Assembly (NCBI RefSeq): GCF_900635445.1
Contig: NZ_LR134117.1
Location: 3,844,001 to 3,908,000, forward strand
Reading direction: 5' to 3'
Origin: Serratia odorifera
Lineage (GTDB): Bacteria > Pseudomonadota > Gammaproteobacteria > Enterobacterales > Enterobacteriaceae
DNA length: 64,000 nt
Every line of letters starts with the position of its first letter. Position 1 is the first letter of the stretch. The position numbers and the translations under genes were made by a program. The notes beneath the pieces are model-generated. The model did not search any database. It saw nothing but the letters and a program-made list of their open reading frames with translations, and was not told the DNA's origin. Below, piece after piece: positions 56,937-64,000 of this stretch.

Positions 56937-58588
56937 TTTTTCGCTCCCTCTGCGGCTTCGCGGTACACGCCGGCAAACGACGCATTACCGAACGGGCTCA
57001 ATACCAACCCCTTGATATCATAACGGTAGGCCTGCAGGCGGAGTGAGGATGCCAACGGCAGCACCGGCAACTGTTGTTCCAGAATTTTTTGCGCCTTTTG
57101 ATAGTTTTCGATGCGTTGTGCCAACTGCTGGGAAAGCAGGGCATTTTGCAACACCTCGTCGAAGCCCGGATCACACCAGTGAGCATAGTTGGTTTGCGAG
57201 CGGATTGCCGCGCAGCTCAGCAGTGGCCGGAAGAAACTGTCCGGATCGTTACTGTCGGTAGCCCAGCCCGTCAGGGTAAGGTCGTGGTTCATTTCCATTA
57301 GCCGCGCTTCCTGGAAACGGCCCTCTACCGGCACGATGGTGACGTTAACCCCCACCTGCGCCAGATCGGCCTGGATCAGTTCGGCAGTTTTCAGCGGGCT
57401 TGGGTTGTAAGACTGCGATGCGGTCGGCACCCACAGTTTGAGGTTCAGGTTCTCAATGCCTGCCTGCTTGAGCATTTGTCGCGATTTGGCCGGGTTGTAT
57501 TCGGTGATGTGCGCTTCGTTATCGTAGGCCCATGACGCACGCGGCAAAATCGAGGCGGCGGTTTCGGCGGTACCGTAGTAAATCGACTGCATCAGTCGCT
57601 GGTTGTTGATCGCCAGTGAAATCGCCTGCCGTACCTTCAGATCGTCGAACGGCGGCTTGCGGGTGTTGAACGCCAGATAGGCGATGTTCATGCCCGGGCG
57701 CAGCGTCAGGCGCAGGCGTGGATCGTCACGCAGGATAGACAACTGGCTGGCCGCCGGATAGGCCAGCACGTCGCACTCGCCGGTCAGCAGTTTCGACAAC
57801 CGACCGGTACCGCCGGCGCTCATGTCGATCACCACCTGCGCCATGCGTGGCTTGCCCTTCCAGTAGGCGTCATTGCGTGCCAGCCGGATGTACTGGCCGG
57901 AGCGGTATTCATTGAGCAGGAAGGGGCCAGTGCCGACCGGCTCGCGGTCGATCATTTCCTGTTTGCCGGCCTGCGACAGCTTATCGGCATATTCTGCCGA
58001 CAGCACCGGGGCATAGTGGGTTGCCAGGTGCCACAGGAAGGAGGCATCCGGCGCCTGCAGGCGTATTTCGACGGTGTAGTTATCGAGTTTTTTTACGCTC
58101 TGCACCGAATCGCCAAATTGCAGGCTGTCAAAGTAAGGGTATTCGCCACCGTTGACATCATGATAAGGGTGCTTCTGGTTGAAGACCCGTTGGAAGCTGA
58201 ACACCACGTCGTCGGCATTCAGTCGGCGCGTCGGGGTAAACCAGTCGGTGGTCTGGAACGGCACATCCTTGCGCAGGTGAAAACGGTAGGTTGCGCCGTT
58301 ATCCAGCACCTCCCAGCTTTGCGCCAGTTCGGGGATCAGACGATAAGTGTATGGATCAACGTCCAGCAAGCGATCGTACAGCTGGGCGGCCAGGGTATCG
58401 ACCGTCAGGCCGCTGCTGGCCATCTGCGGGTTGAAGGTGTTCAGTATGCCGCTGACGCAATAGACAAAACCATGTTGCCGAATGTCCGGCAGTGCCGCGG
58501 CGGCGGCGGTCGTTGGTGCCGGTGGAACGGCCGCAATGGCCGAGCCGCCAAGGCATAACGTCAATATCCAAAGGGGTAAACCACGCAT
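56933..58588 (-). CDS. sapA: Peptide ABC transporter substrate-binding protein SapA
   Basis: 551 residues; signal peptide about 1-20 (PLWILTLCLGGSAIAA). Family 5 solute-binding protein with FVYCVSGILNTFNPQ, EPVGTGPFLLNEYRSGQYIRL and GWATDSNDPDSFFRPLLSC. Binds cationic peptides in Salmonella and Haemophilus. First gene of sapABCDF, upstream end facing the folE2 operon on the other strand. Confidence 0.96.
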   Translation of the reverse strand: MRGLPLWILTLCLGGSAIAAVPPAPTTAAAAALPDIRQHGFVYCVSGILNTFNPQMASSGLTVDTLAAQLYDRLLDVDPYTYRLIPELAQSWEVLDNGATYRFHLRKDVPFQTTDWFTPTRRLNADDVVFSFQRVFNQKHPYHDVNGGEYPYFDSLQFGDSVQSVKKLDNYTVEIRLQAPDASFLWHLATHYAPVLSAEYADKLSQAGKQEMIDREPVGTGPFLLNEYRSGQYIRLARNDAYWKGKPRMAQVVIDMSAGGTGRLSKLLTGECDVLAYPAASQLSILRDDPRLRLTLRPGMNIAYLAFNTRKPPFDDLKVRQAISLAINNQRLMQSIYYGTAETAASILPRASWAYDNEAHITEYNPAKSRQMLKQAGIENLNLKLWVPTASQSYNPSPLKTAELIQADLAQVGVNVTIVPVEGRFQEARLMEMNHDLTLTGWATDSNDPDSFFRPLLSCAAIRSQTNYAHWCDPGFDEVLQNALLSQQLAQRIENYQKAQKILEQQLPVLPLASSLRLQAYRYDIKGLVLSPFGNASFAGVYREAAEGAKK

Positions 58589-58737
58589 AGAAGCTCATGG
58601 GTTAATAAGCAATAGCGTTAGTGTACCGTACTCTGGCGATCTGCCCAATTCCTTGCATGCAATGACCGTATTTTTTGCTGATGGATTAAGCGCTTCGCTG
58701 CTTTGCAAAGGTGGCGTTGACCTAAACATCAATGATA

Positions 58738-58757
58738 GTTATGTTATAACATAACAA
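58738..58757 (+). promoter_or_regulatory. Zur box upstream of folE2
   Basis: A perfect 18-base palindrome GTTATGTTATAACATAAC (58738-58755). ATGTTATAACATAACA fits the gammaproteobacterial Zur consensus ATGTTATAnTATAACAT except for one C and the last base. It sits 51 bases before the folE2 start, where Zur would block transcription when zinc is plentiful. Confidence 0.85.
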
Positions 58758-58805
58758 TATCGTATTGCATTTTCGTTAAATCCACATTAATGAGTCAGAG
58801 GAAAC

Positions 58806-59735
58806 ATGGAAAAAACAGTATCGTCCAACCTGCCGCCATTGCCGGATGCGCAGGCCTGGCGCACAGAGAGAGGCGTGATTGACCTGGATTGGGTCGGGAT
58901 GCAGGGCATAGCATTGCCGTTGGAACTGGCCGGGCGACCGCTGGCGGCGCAGATCAATGCCAGCATCAACCTGCGTGGCAGCCGAGACGGCGCGCGCGGT
59001 ATTCATATGTCGCGCCTTTACGCCGCGCTGGATGGCTTGACCCAGGGGGAGCTAACGCCTCGGCGTATCATTACCACCCTGAACGATTTTTTACACTCGC
59101 AGCCAGCGCATAGCGATCGCGCGCAGTTAACCATCAGTGGCGATTTGCTATTGTCACGCCCGGCGTTGGTCAGCGCGCAACGCGGCTGGAAAAGTTACCC
59201 GCTGTGTATTGAGGCACAGCTGGCCACGGTGCCCAGGTTAACGCTGAAAGTCGGAGTGGCATATTCATCAACCTGTCCCAGTTCTGCCGCGCTCAGTCGT
59301 CAGGCTGCACAACAACAATTTCTGGTTGATTTTGACGCGGAGTCAACCAGCCTTAGCCGCCAGCGAGTGGCTGAATGGTTGGGTTTGCACGGTATGCCGG
59401 CAACGCCGCACAGCCAACGCAGCTGGGCCTGGGTAACGGTCGAGCTGTCGCCCGATGAGCAGACCGTACCGGTGATGACGCTGATTGAACGTATCGAACA
59501 CGCGTTGGGCACGCCGGTACAAACGCTGGTCAAGCGGCTGGACGAGCAGGCTTTCGCCCTGGTCAATGGCCAAAACCTGATGTTTTGTGAAGATGCTGCG
59601 CGCCGGTTGTATAACGCGCTGCAAGCATCCTGCCGTTATCGTGCAGGCCAGGTGGTGGTTGAACATCAGGAGAGTCTGCATGCTCACAATGCGGTGGCGC
59701 AACTGAGCTGGCAGGAGGATGACGATGTTGCGTAA
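58806..59735 (+). CDS. folE2: GTP cyclohydrolase I type 2 (FolE2)
   Basis: 309 residues of the GCYH-IB family, which replaces zinc-dependent FolE in making dihydroneopterin triphosphate for folate. Conserved blocks IDLDWVGMQGIALPLEL, INLRGSRDGARGIHMSRLY and YSSTCPSSAALSRQ (metal-site Cys followed by Pro) are present. FolE2 works with metals other than zinc and is often Zur-regulated; the Zur box upstream supports this. Followed, with a 17-base overlap, by a gamma-carbonic anhydrase gene. Confidence 0.92.
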   Translation: MEKTVSSNLPPLPDAQAWRTERGVIDLDWVGMQGIALPLELAGRPLAAQINASINLRGSRDGARGIHMSRLYAALDGLTQGELTPRRIITTLNDFLHSQPAHSDRAQLTISGDLLLSRPALVSAQRGWKSYPLCIEAQLATVPRLTLKVGVAYSSTCPSSAALSRQAAQQQFLVDFDAESTSLSRQRVAEWLGLHGMPATPHSQRSWAWVTVELSPDEQTVPVMTLIERIEHALGTPVQTLVKRLDEQAFALVNGQNLMFCEDAARRLYNALQASCRYRAGQVVVEHQESLHAHNAVAQLSWQEDDDVA

Positions 59736-60285
59736 AAATCCCAGCGGCCATTTGCCGCAGGTGTCACCAAAGGCTTATATCGATCCGACCGCCATTATTT
59801 GCGGACGGGTGATGATAGGTGATTATGTTTATGTTGGCCCTTACGCGGTGATCCGTGCCGATGAGCTTAACCCCGACGGCGAGTTGGAACCGATCGTCAT
59901 TGGTGCCCATTCCAACATTCAGGACGGGGTGGTGATTCATTCCAAGGGCGGGGCGGCGGTTACCATCGGTAGCTATAGCTCGATCGCCCATCGCGCCATT
60001 GTGCATGGTCCCTGCCGTATAGACGATCGGGTATTCATCGGTTTCAACAGCGTGTTGTTCAATTGCCATGTGCGCAGCGGCTGCGTGGTGCGTTACAACG
60101 CGGTGGTAGACGGGGTGACGCTGCCGGAAAACCGCTATATCCCCTCAACTGAGCGCGTCGGTGTCGACAGTGATTTATCGCGTTATGCGGCGGTGGATCG
60201 TGATGCGTTGCAATTTTCTGAAGAGGTGGCGGCCACCAATATTGCGCTGGTACGGGGCTATCAGGCATTACGTAATGAATTTTGA
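59719..60285 (+). CDS. Gamma-carbonic anhydrase family protein
   Basis: 188 residues with a left-handed beta-helix built of hexapeptide repeats (IDPTAIICGRVMIGDYVYVGPYAVIRA). Three His in VVIHSKGG, SIAHRAIVHGP occupy the positions of the metal ligands in gamma-class carbonic anhydrase. Overlaps folE2, so both respond to the Zur site. The same pairing (FolE2 plus gamma-CA) occurs in a zinc-starvation operon of Pseudomonas aeruginosa. A non-zinc backup enzyme is the likely role; activity is not proven by sequence. Confidence 0.87.
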   Translation: MTMLRKNPSGHLPQVSPKAYIDPTAIICGRVMIGDYVYVGPYAVIRADELNPDGELEPIVIGAHSNIQDGVVIHSKGGAAVTIGSYSSIAHRAIVHGPCRIDDRVFIGFNSVLFNCHVRSGCVVRYNAVVDGVTLPENRYIPSTERVGVDSDLSRYAAVDRDALQFSEEVAATNIALVRGYQALRNEF

Positions 60286-60352
60286 CCTGCACGGACTGAT
60301 GGCTAATTGCACAATATTGCTGTGGTAATGAGAAAATTTCTCAACAAAGTAC

Positions 60353-60382
60353 TTTACAGATGATACTGAGAACCATTATCAT
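60353..60382 (+). promoter_or_regulatory. ryhB promoter with Fur box
   Basis: GATACTGAGAACCATTATC (60362-60380) matches the 19-base Fur consensus GATAATGATAATCATTATC at 16 positions. It overlaps a -35 TTTACA (60353-60358) and a -10 TATCAT (60377-60382), so iron-loaded Fur would repress the small RNA that begins just downstream. Confidence 0.88.
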
Positions 60383-60388
60383 CGCTTG

Positions 60389-60492
60389 GCAGTTCACGGA
60401 AGGCCTCGCCTTGTGGCCCGATGTGGAAGGCACGACATTGCTCACATTGCTTCCAGTGTTTCTTAAGCCAGCTCGGGTGCTGGCTTTTTTTT
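60389..60492 (+). ncRNA. ryhB: Iron-responsive small RNA RyhB
   Basis: The 28-base seed and Hfq region at 60430-60457 (GCACGACATTGCTCACATTG then CTTCCAGT) is identical to E. coli RyhB as I recall it, and is followed by the same terminator layout: AGCCAGC (60466-60472), a 6-base loop, GCTGGCT (60479-60485), and nine T. The 5' part differs from E. coli and the RNA is a little longer (about 104 against 90 bases). The start is inferred from the promoter. RyhB represses iron-using proteins when Fur is inactive. Confidence 0.94.
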
Positions 60493-60769
60493 TGCCTATC
60501 GCCAAGGTCTGCTGACCGCACCCCCAATTCCCCCGAACGCCGCTGACGCCGGATTATTCCTATTCTGCGCAAAATCGGGCCACTTGCTTGTCGAGTTGAA
60601 AATTTCCACGGATACTCACAACATGTAAAAGCAATCCCATCGCGTGTCAGGTCATTACATGTTTATATTTATAGTCGCGCCCGTGGCGATAAAGATTAAT
60701 TACACGGTGAGCGAAGCTCTTTGGCTAGCATTGCGTGTTGGCAACCTGGTAGCAAAGGGATGAAACGAC

Positions 60770-62203
60770 ATGAACGTGCTTAATTATTCAAGCAAGACCA
60801 CTCTGGTTAAGTTATCTCTCGCACTCTCTGATTTTCTCTTTTTTGTATTATCGCTGTTAATCGCCGTTTATCTGGTCGATCTGTTTGGTGGTAATATCCG
60901 TGATTTTATCCCCGAATCGGAAATGAGCGCGCGTTTTATGACGCATGTCATGTTGGCAGTATTATGCGTGGGATGGTTCTGGGTGAGATTGCGTCATTAC
61001 AGCTATCGCAAACCGTTTTGGTTTGAGCTCAAGGAAGTGGTGCGTACTTTGCTGATCTTTGCCGTCTTCGATCTCGCCATGGTGGCGTTTTCGATGTGGC
61101 ATTTTTCACGCTATGTCTGGGGGCTTACCTGGTTGTCGGCGCTGGTGCTGGTGCCTCTGGCGCGCGCAATAGTCAAACGGATACTGGATGCGTTTGGTCT
61201 GTGGAAAAAACATACGGTGATTATCGGCAGCGGGAAAAATGCCTGTGATGCCTATGCCGCATTGCAAAGTGAAGAAATTCTGGGTTTTGCTATCTGCGCG
61301 TTTTTTTCAAGCGACCAAACCGGTGCCAGACAATTAATGGGCATTCCAATCATTGATGATGAACAGCAACTGTGGTCGCAGTGCGATCCACAATTGACTC
61401 AGTTTGTGGTGGCGCTGGAGTTTGACCAGCATGCGTTGCGTGATCGATGGCTTAAAACGCTGGCAAAACATCATTGTCGTTCGGTTTCGGTGATCCCGAC
61501 GTTGCGCGGCGTGCCGCTTTATGGCACAGACATGTCATTCATTTTTAGCCACGAAGTGATGATCCTGCGGGTGAGCAATAATTTGGCAAAAAGATCCTCG
61601 CGATGTCTAAAAAGGACTTTTGATATTATTGGCTCGGCGATCATTATTCTATTACTGGCGCCGGCATTGCTCCTACTGTGCTATTTGGTATCGAAAGATG
61701 GCGGTAGCGCAATTTATGGGCACCAACGGGTCGGCCGAGACGGTAAAAAATTTAATTGTCTGAAATTCCGCTCAATGGTGGTGAATTCGCAACAGGTGTT
61801 GCAGGAGTTGCTCGAACGGGATACCGACGCGCGTGCAGAATGGGAAAAGGATTTCAAACTTAAAAACGATCCACGTATTACTCGCATTGGCCGCTTTATT
61901 CGTAAAACCAGTCTGGATGAATTACCGCAACTGTTTAACGTATTAAAAGGGGAGATGAGCCTGGTGGGGCCCCGCCCGGTAATCGAAAAAGAGCTGGAGC
62001 GTTATGCGGGTGACGTCGATTATTACTTTATGGCAAAACCAGGGATGACCGGACTGTGGCAGGTCAGTGGTCGCAATGACGTTGATTATGACACCCGCGT
62101 ATATTTTGATGCCTGGTATGTAAAAAACTGGTCGCTGTGGAACGACATCGCGATTCTGTTTAAAACCATCAATGTGGTGTTAAAAAGGGACGGCGCATAT
62201 TAA
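60770..62203 (+). CDS. wbaP: Undecaprenyl-phosphate galactose phosphotransferase WbaP
   Basis: 477 residues. N-terminal four-helix membrane domain, a central Rossmann-like domain (HTVIIGSGKNA), a further helix, and the C-terminal bacterial sugar-transferase domain with KFRSMV, KTSLDELPQLFNVLKGEMSLVGPRP and GMTGLWQVSGR. Closely follows Salmonella WbaP/RfbP. It starts O-antigen or exopolysaccharide units by moving galactose-1-phosphate to undecaprenyl phosphate. No glycosyltransferase genes are adjacent, so it is an orphan initiator serving a cluster elsewhere. More AT-rich than its neighbours. Confidence 0.94.
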   Translation: MNVLNYSSKTTLVKLSLALSDFLFFVLSLLIAVYLVDLFGGNIRDFIPESEMSARFMTHVMLAVLCVGWFWVRLRHYSYRKPFWFELKEVVRTLLIFAVFDLAMVAFSMWHFSRYVWGLTWLSALVLVPLARAIVKRILDAFGLWKKHTVIIGSGKNACDAYAALQSEEILGFAICAFFSSDQTGARQLMGIPIIDDEQQLWSQCDPQLTQFVVALEFDQHALRDRWLKTLAKHHCRSVSVIPTLRGVPLYGTDMSFIFSHEVMILRVSNNLAKRSSRCLKRTFDIIGSAIIILLLAPALLLLCYLVSKDGGSAIYGHQRVGRDGKKFNCLKFRSMVVNSQQVLQELLERDTDARAEWEKDFKLKNDPRITRIGRFIRKTSLDELPQLFNVLKGEMSLVGPRPVIEKELERYAGDVDYYFMAKPGMTGLWQVSGRNDVDYDTRVYFDAWYVKNWSLWNDIAILFKTINVVLKRDGAY

Positions 62204-62308
62204 TCGAATGCCTGATGTTGCCACAGGCCTCGCCGGGAAAGGCCGCGATATGAAAAGCCAGCGCTGATTATAGCGGCCTATAATCGGCGTGCTGCCGCAT
62301 TCAGGCGG

Positions 62309-63342
62309 CTATTCGCCCTCTGCCGCCGAGGTGGAATGTGCTTCTTCGGGCCGATCGTTTTGCAGCAGCGCGTGCTTTTTAGCATGCCGCGCAGTTGATG
62401 GTAGCTCAGTCCCAGCAGTTGCGCAGCCTTGCGCTGATTGAAACGACCTTGCTGCAAGGCTGACTCCAGCAGCTTTTTCTCCAGCTGATTCTGCCAGCTC
62501 TTCATATCCAGTGGCAGTGCGGGCAGCGCGTCGCCGTGCGGTTGGTGCGCGGTTGCTGCGCTGGCGACGTGGCGGGCAAAGGGATTGATGATGATCTCAT
62601 CCAGCGCGCTGCTGCTGGTGCCATGGCGATACACTGAACGTTCAACCACGTTTTTGAGTTCGCGCACGTTACCCGGCCAGGCGTAACTCAGCAACGTGTC
62701 ACGGGCGCGCTCGGTAAAGCCGGGGAACAGCGGCAACGACAACTCTCTGCACATCTGAATGGCAAAATGCTCAGCCAGCAGCATGATGTCCTGCTGACGC
62801 TGGCGCAGCGGTGGCAGTTGCACCACATCGAACGCCAGCCGATCGAGCAGATCGGCGCGGAATTTGCCCGCCGCCGCCAACGCCGGCAAATCGTCGTTGG
62901 TGGCGCACACCAGCCGTACGTCAACCTGCAGCGGCTGGCTGCCGCCGACGCGCTCCAGGTGACCGTACTCAATCACCCGCAGCAGCTTTTCCTGCACCAG
63001 CATCGGCGCCGTGGCTAATTCGTCCAGAAACAGCGTACCGCCGTCGGCGCGTTCAAAACGCCCGAGATGACGTTTTTGCGCGCCGGTAAAGGCGCCTGCC
63101 TCATGACCAAACAATTCAGAATCCAGCAGGTTTTCGTTTAACGCCGCGCAATTGAGCGAAATGAACGGCCCTTGCCAGCGGTTGGAAAGATAATGCAGAC
63201 GATGGGCGATCAGCTCCTTGCCCGTGCCGCGTTCACCTATCACCAATACCGGTTTGTTCAACTTTGCCAGTTGTGAAACTTGTTCCAATACTTCAATAAA
63301 GGCATTCGCTTCGCCTAACAGGTTTTCGATCTGCTCGCTCAT
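62309..63342 (-). CDS. pspF: Phage shock protein operon activator PspF (frameshift at C-terminus)
   Basis: Sigma-54 activator without a receiver domain, kept inactive by PspA. AAA+ domain: Walker A GERGTGKE (36-43), GAFTGA loop (83-88), Walker B LFLDE (D107, E108); C-terminal Fis-type HTH RKAAQLLGLSYHQLRGML. A T5 run at 62376-62380 should be T6; this turns the odd tail into LKKHALLQNDRPEEAHS and a stop at 62309-62311, about 344 residues. As read, the frame would run on to 62278. Start at 63342 fits the family; five codons upstream are not conserved. Confidence 0.95.
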
Positions 63343-63526
63343 GATGAAATTCGCCAATAGTTGGTGAGGATAATCACTTTACAGGATGCTGGCGTTGAGT
63401 CAAAAATAAATAATTATTGTTTTTCAATGATATAAAAGTTGGCACGGGTTTTGATTATATCTCTGTGTAAGCCGTTACCCCTAACGTGGCGCTTGAGACG
63501 CCATCGACACCAAGAGGAAGTAAATT
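63343..63526 (+). promoter_or_regulatory. psp control region with sigma-54 promoter
   Basis: TTGGCACGGGTTTTGAT at 63439-63455 fits the sigma-54 -24/-12 pattern (TGGCAC-N5-TTGC, with GA for GC at -12) and resembles E. coli pspA. The upstream 96 bases to the pspF start should hold the PspF enhancer sites and an AT-rich bend. AAGAGGAAG is the pspA ribosome site. Confidence 0.85.
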
Positions 63527-64000
63527 ATGGGCATTTTTTCTCGTTTTGCCGACATCGTGAACGCCAACATCAATACGCTGCTGGATAAGGCAGAAGATCC
63601 GCAAAAACTGGTGCGACTGATGATTCAGGAGATGGAAGACACTCTGGTAGAAGTGCGTTCCACCTCGGCGCGTGCGCTGGCGGAGAAAAAGCAGTTGCTG
63701 CGTCGCATCGAGCAGGGCGAAACCCAACTGAGCGACTGGCAGGAAAAAGCCGAACTGGCGCTGCGTAAGGACAAAGAAGATCTGGCTCGTGCGGCACTGA
63801 TCGAAAAACAGAAGGTTGCCGATTTGATCGCCACCTTGACGCAGGAAGTTGCCACCGTTGAAGAAACGCTGACGCGTATGAAAAGCGAAATCGGCGAATT
63901 GGAAAACAAACTGACCGAAACACGTGCACGTCAGCAGGCGCTGACATTGCGTCATCAGGCGGCATCATCCTCGCGTGAAGTGCGTCGCCAGTTGGACAGC
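63527..64000 (+). CDS. pspA: Phage shock protein A (5' part only)
   Basis: First 158 residues of the ESCRT-III-like membrane-stress protein PspA. N-terminal amphipathic helix MGIFSRFADIVNANINTLLDKAEDPQKLVRL binds stressed membranes; the rest is a long coiled coil. It also holds PspF inactive under normal conditions. Cut by the right edge of the window. First gene of the divergent psp operon. Confidence 0.98.
   Translation, partial: MGIFSRFADIVNANINTLLDKAEDPQKLVRLMIQEMEDTLVEVRSTSARALAEKKQLLRRIEQGETQLSDWQEKAELALRKDKEDLARAALIEKQKVADLIATLTQEVATVEETLTRMKSEIGELENKLTETRARQQALTLRHQAASSSREVRRQLDS

Larger units (their letters stand above)
60286..60769. other. Intergenic region holding ryhB
   Basis: 484 bases without a protein gene. 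60362-60492 is the Fur-controlled ryhB unit. From about 60500 to 60769 the AT-rich stretch should carry the wbaP promoter; no JUMPstart/ops element was found. Confidence 0.6.

Noticed and set aside
60640..60769. JUMPstart/ops element before wbaP
   Set aside because: Only a partial CTGGTAGC match is seen; the GGCGGTAGCGT core is absent.
1..64000. CRISPR array, tRNA, rRNA, insertion sequence or prophage
   Set aside because: No regularly spaced repeats, tRNA-like cloverleaf, transposase or phage genes were recognised on either strand.

Overview
The window is a chromosomal segment of an enterobacterium, most likely a Serratia species. Gene order follows the E. coli trp-to-psp region (trp, rnm, yciO, rluB, cobO, yciK, sohB, yciN, topA, cysB, acnA, ribA, pgpB, lapAB, pyrF, yciH, osmB, yciT, rnb, yciW, fabI, sapFDCBA, pspF, pspA). 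trpG and trpD are separate genes, which is the Serratia arrangement rather than the fused trpGD of E. coli. The trpL peptide, trp promoter/operator and attenuator are all readable.

Layout. 1-6.3 kb: trp operon on the minus strand (trpA partial, trpB, trpCF, trpD, trpG, trpE, trpL). 6.4-23.2 kb: conserved housekeeping genes, with two insertions: an exported protein resembling Rap1a/Tai immunity proteins (8.1 kb) and a divergent GST/HxlR regulator pair (17.5-18.6 kb). 23.2-33.5 kb: a complete carbohydrate or polyol catabolic locus between pgpB and lapA. It has a DeoR-type regulator, a split transketolase, two short-chain dehydrogenases, a ribose-type ABC transporter with a DUF2291 lipoprotein, and an FGGY kinase. 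33.8-37.8 kb: lapAB, two small genes, pyrF, yciH, osmB. 38-44 kb: a second carbon block (AraD-type epimerase, yciT, fructose-6-phosphate aldolase, kdgT with a KdgR-like box, cstA). 44-53 kb: rnb, a YdeP-type molybdopterin oxidoreductase, dacD, a LysR regulator, yciW, fabI. 53-58.6 kb: sapABCDF. 58.7-62.2 kb, between sapA and pspF: a Zur-box-controlled folE2/gamma-carbonic-anhydrase pair, the iron-responsive small RNA ryhB with its Fur box, and an orphan wbaP. 62.3-64 kb: pspF and divergent pspA behind a sigma-54 promoter.

Twelve otherwise intact, mostly conserved genes carry single-base length changes in short homopolymers (trpC, trpE, rnm, yciO, cobO, acnA, a dehydrogenase, kdgT, a LysR gene, yciW, sapF, pspF). 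The pattern points to sequencing or assembly error rather than gene decay, so these genes are annotated as full-length with the break located.

The most interesting content is the 10-kb catabolic locus, whose substrate is not obvious, and the metal-responsive cluster (Zur operon plus Fur-controlled ryhB) between sapA and wbaP. No tRNA, rRNA, insertion sequence, prophage or CRISPR array was seen.
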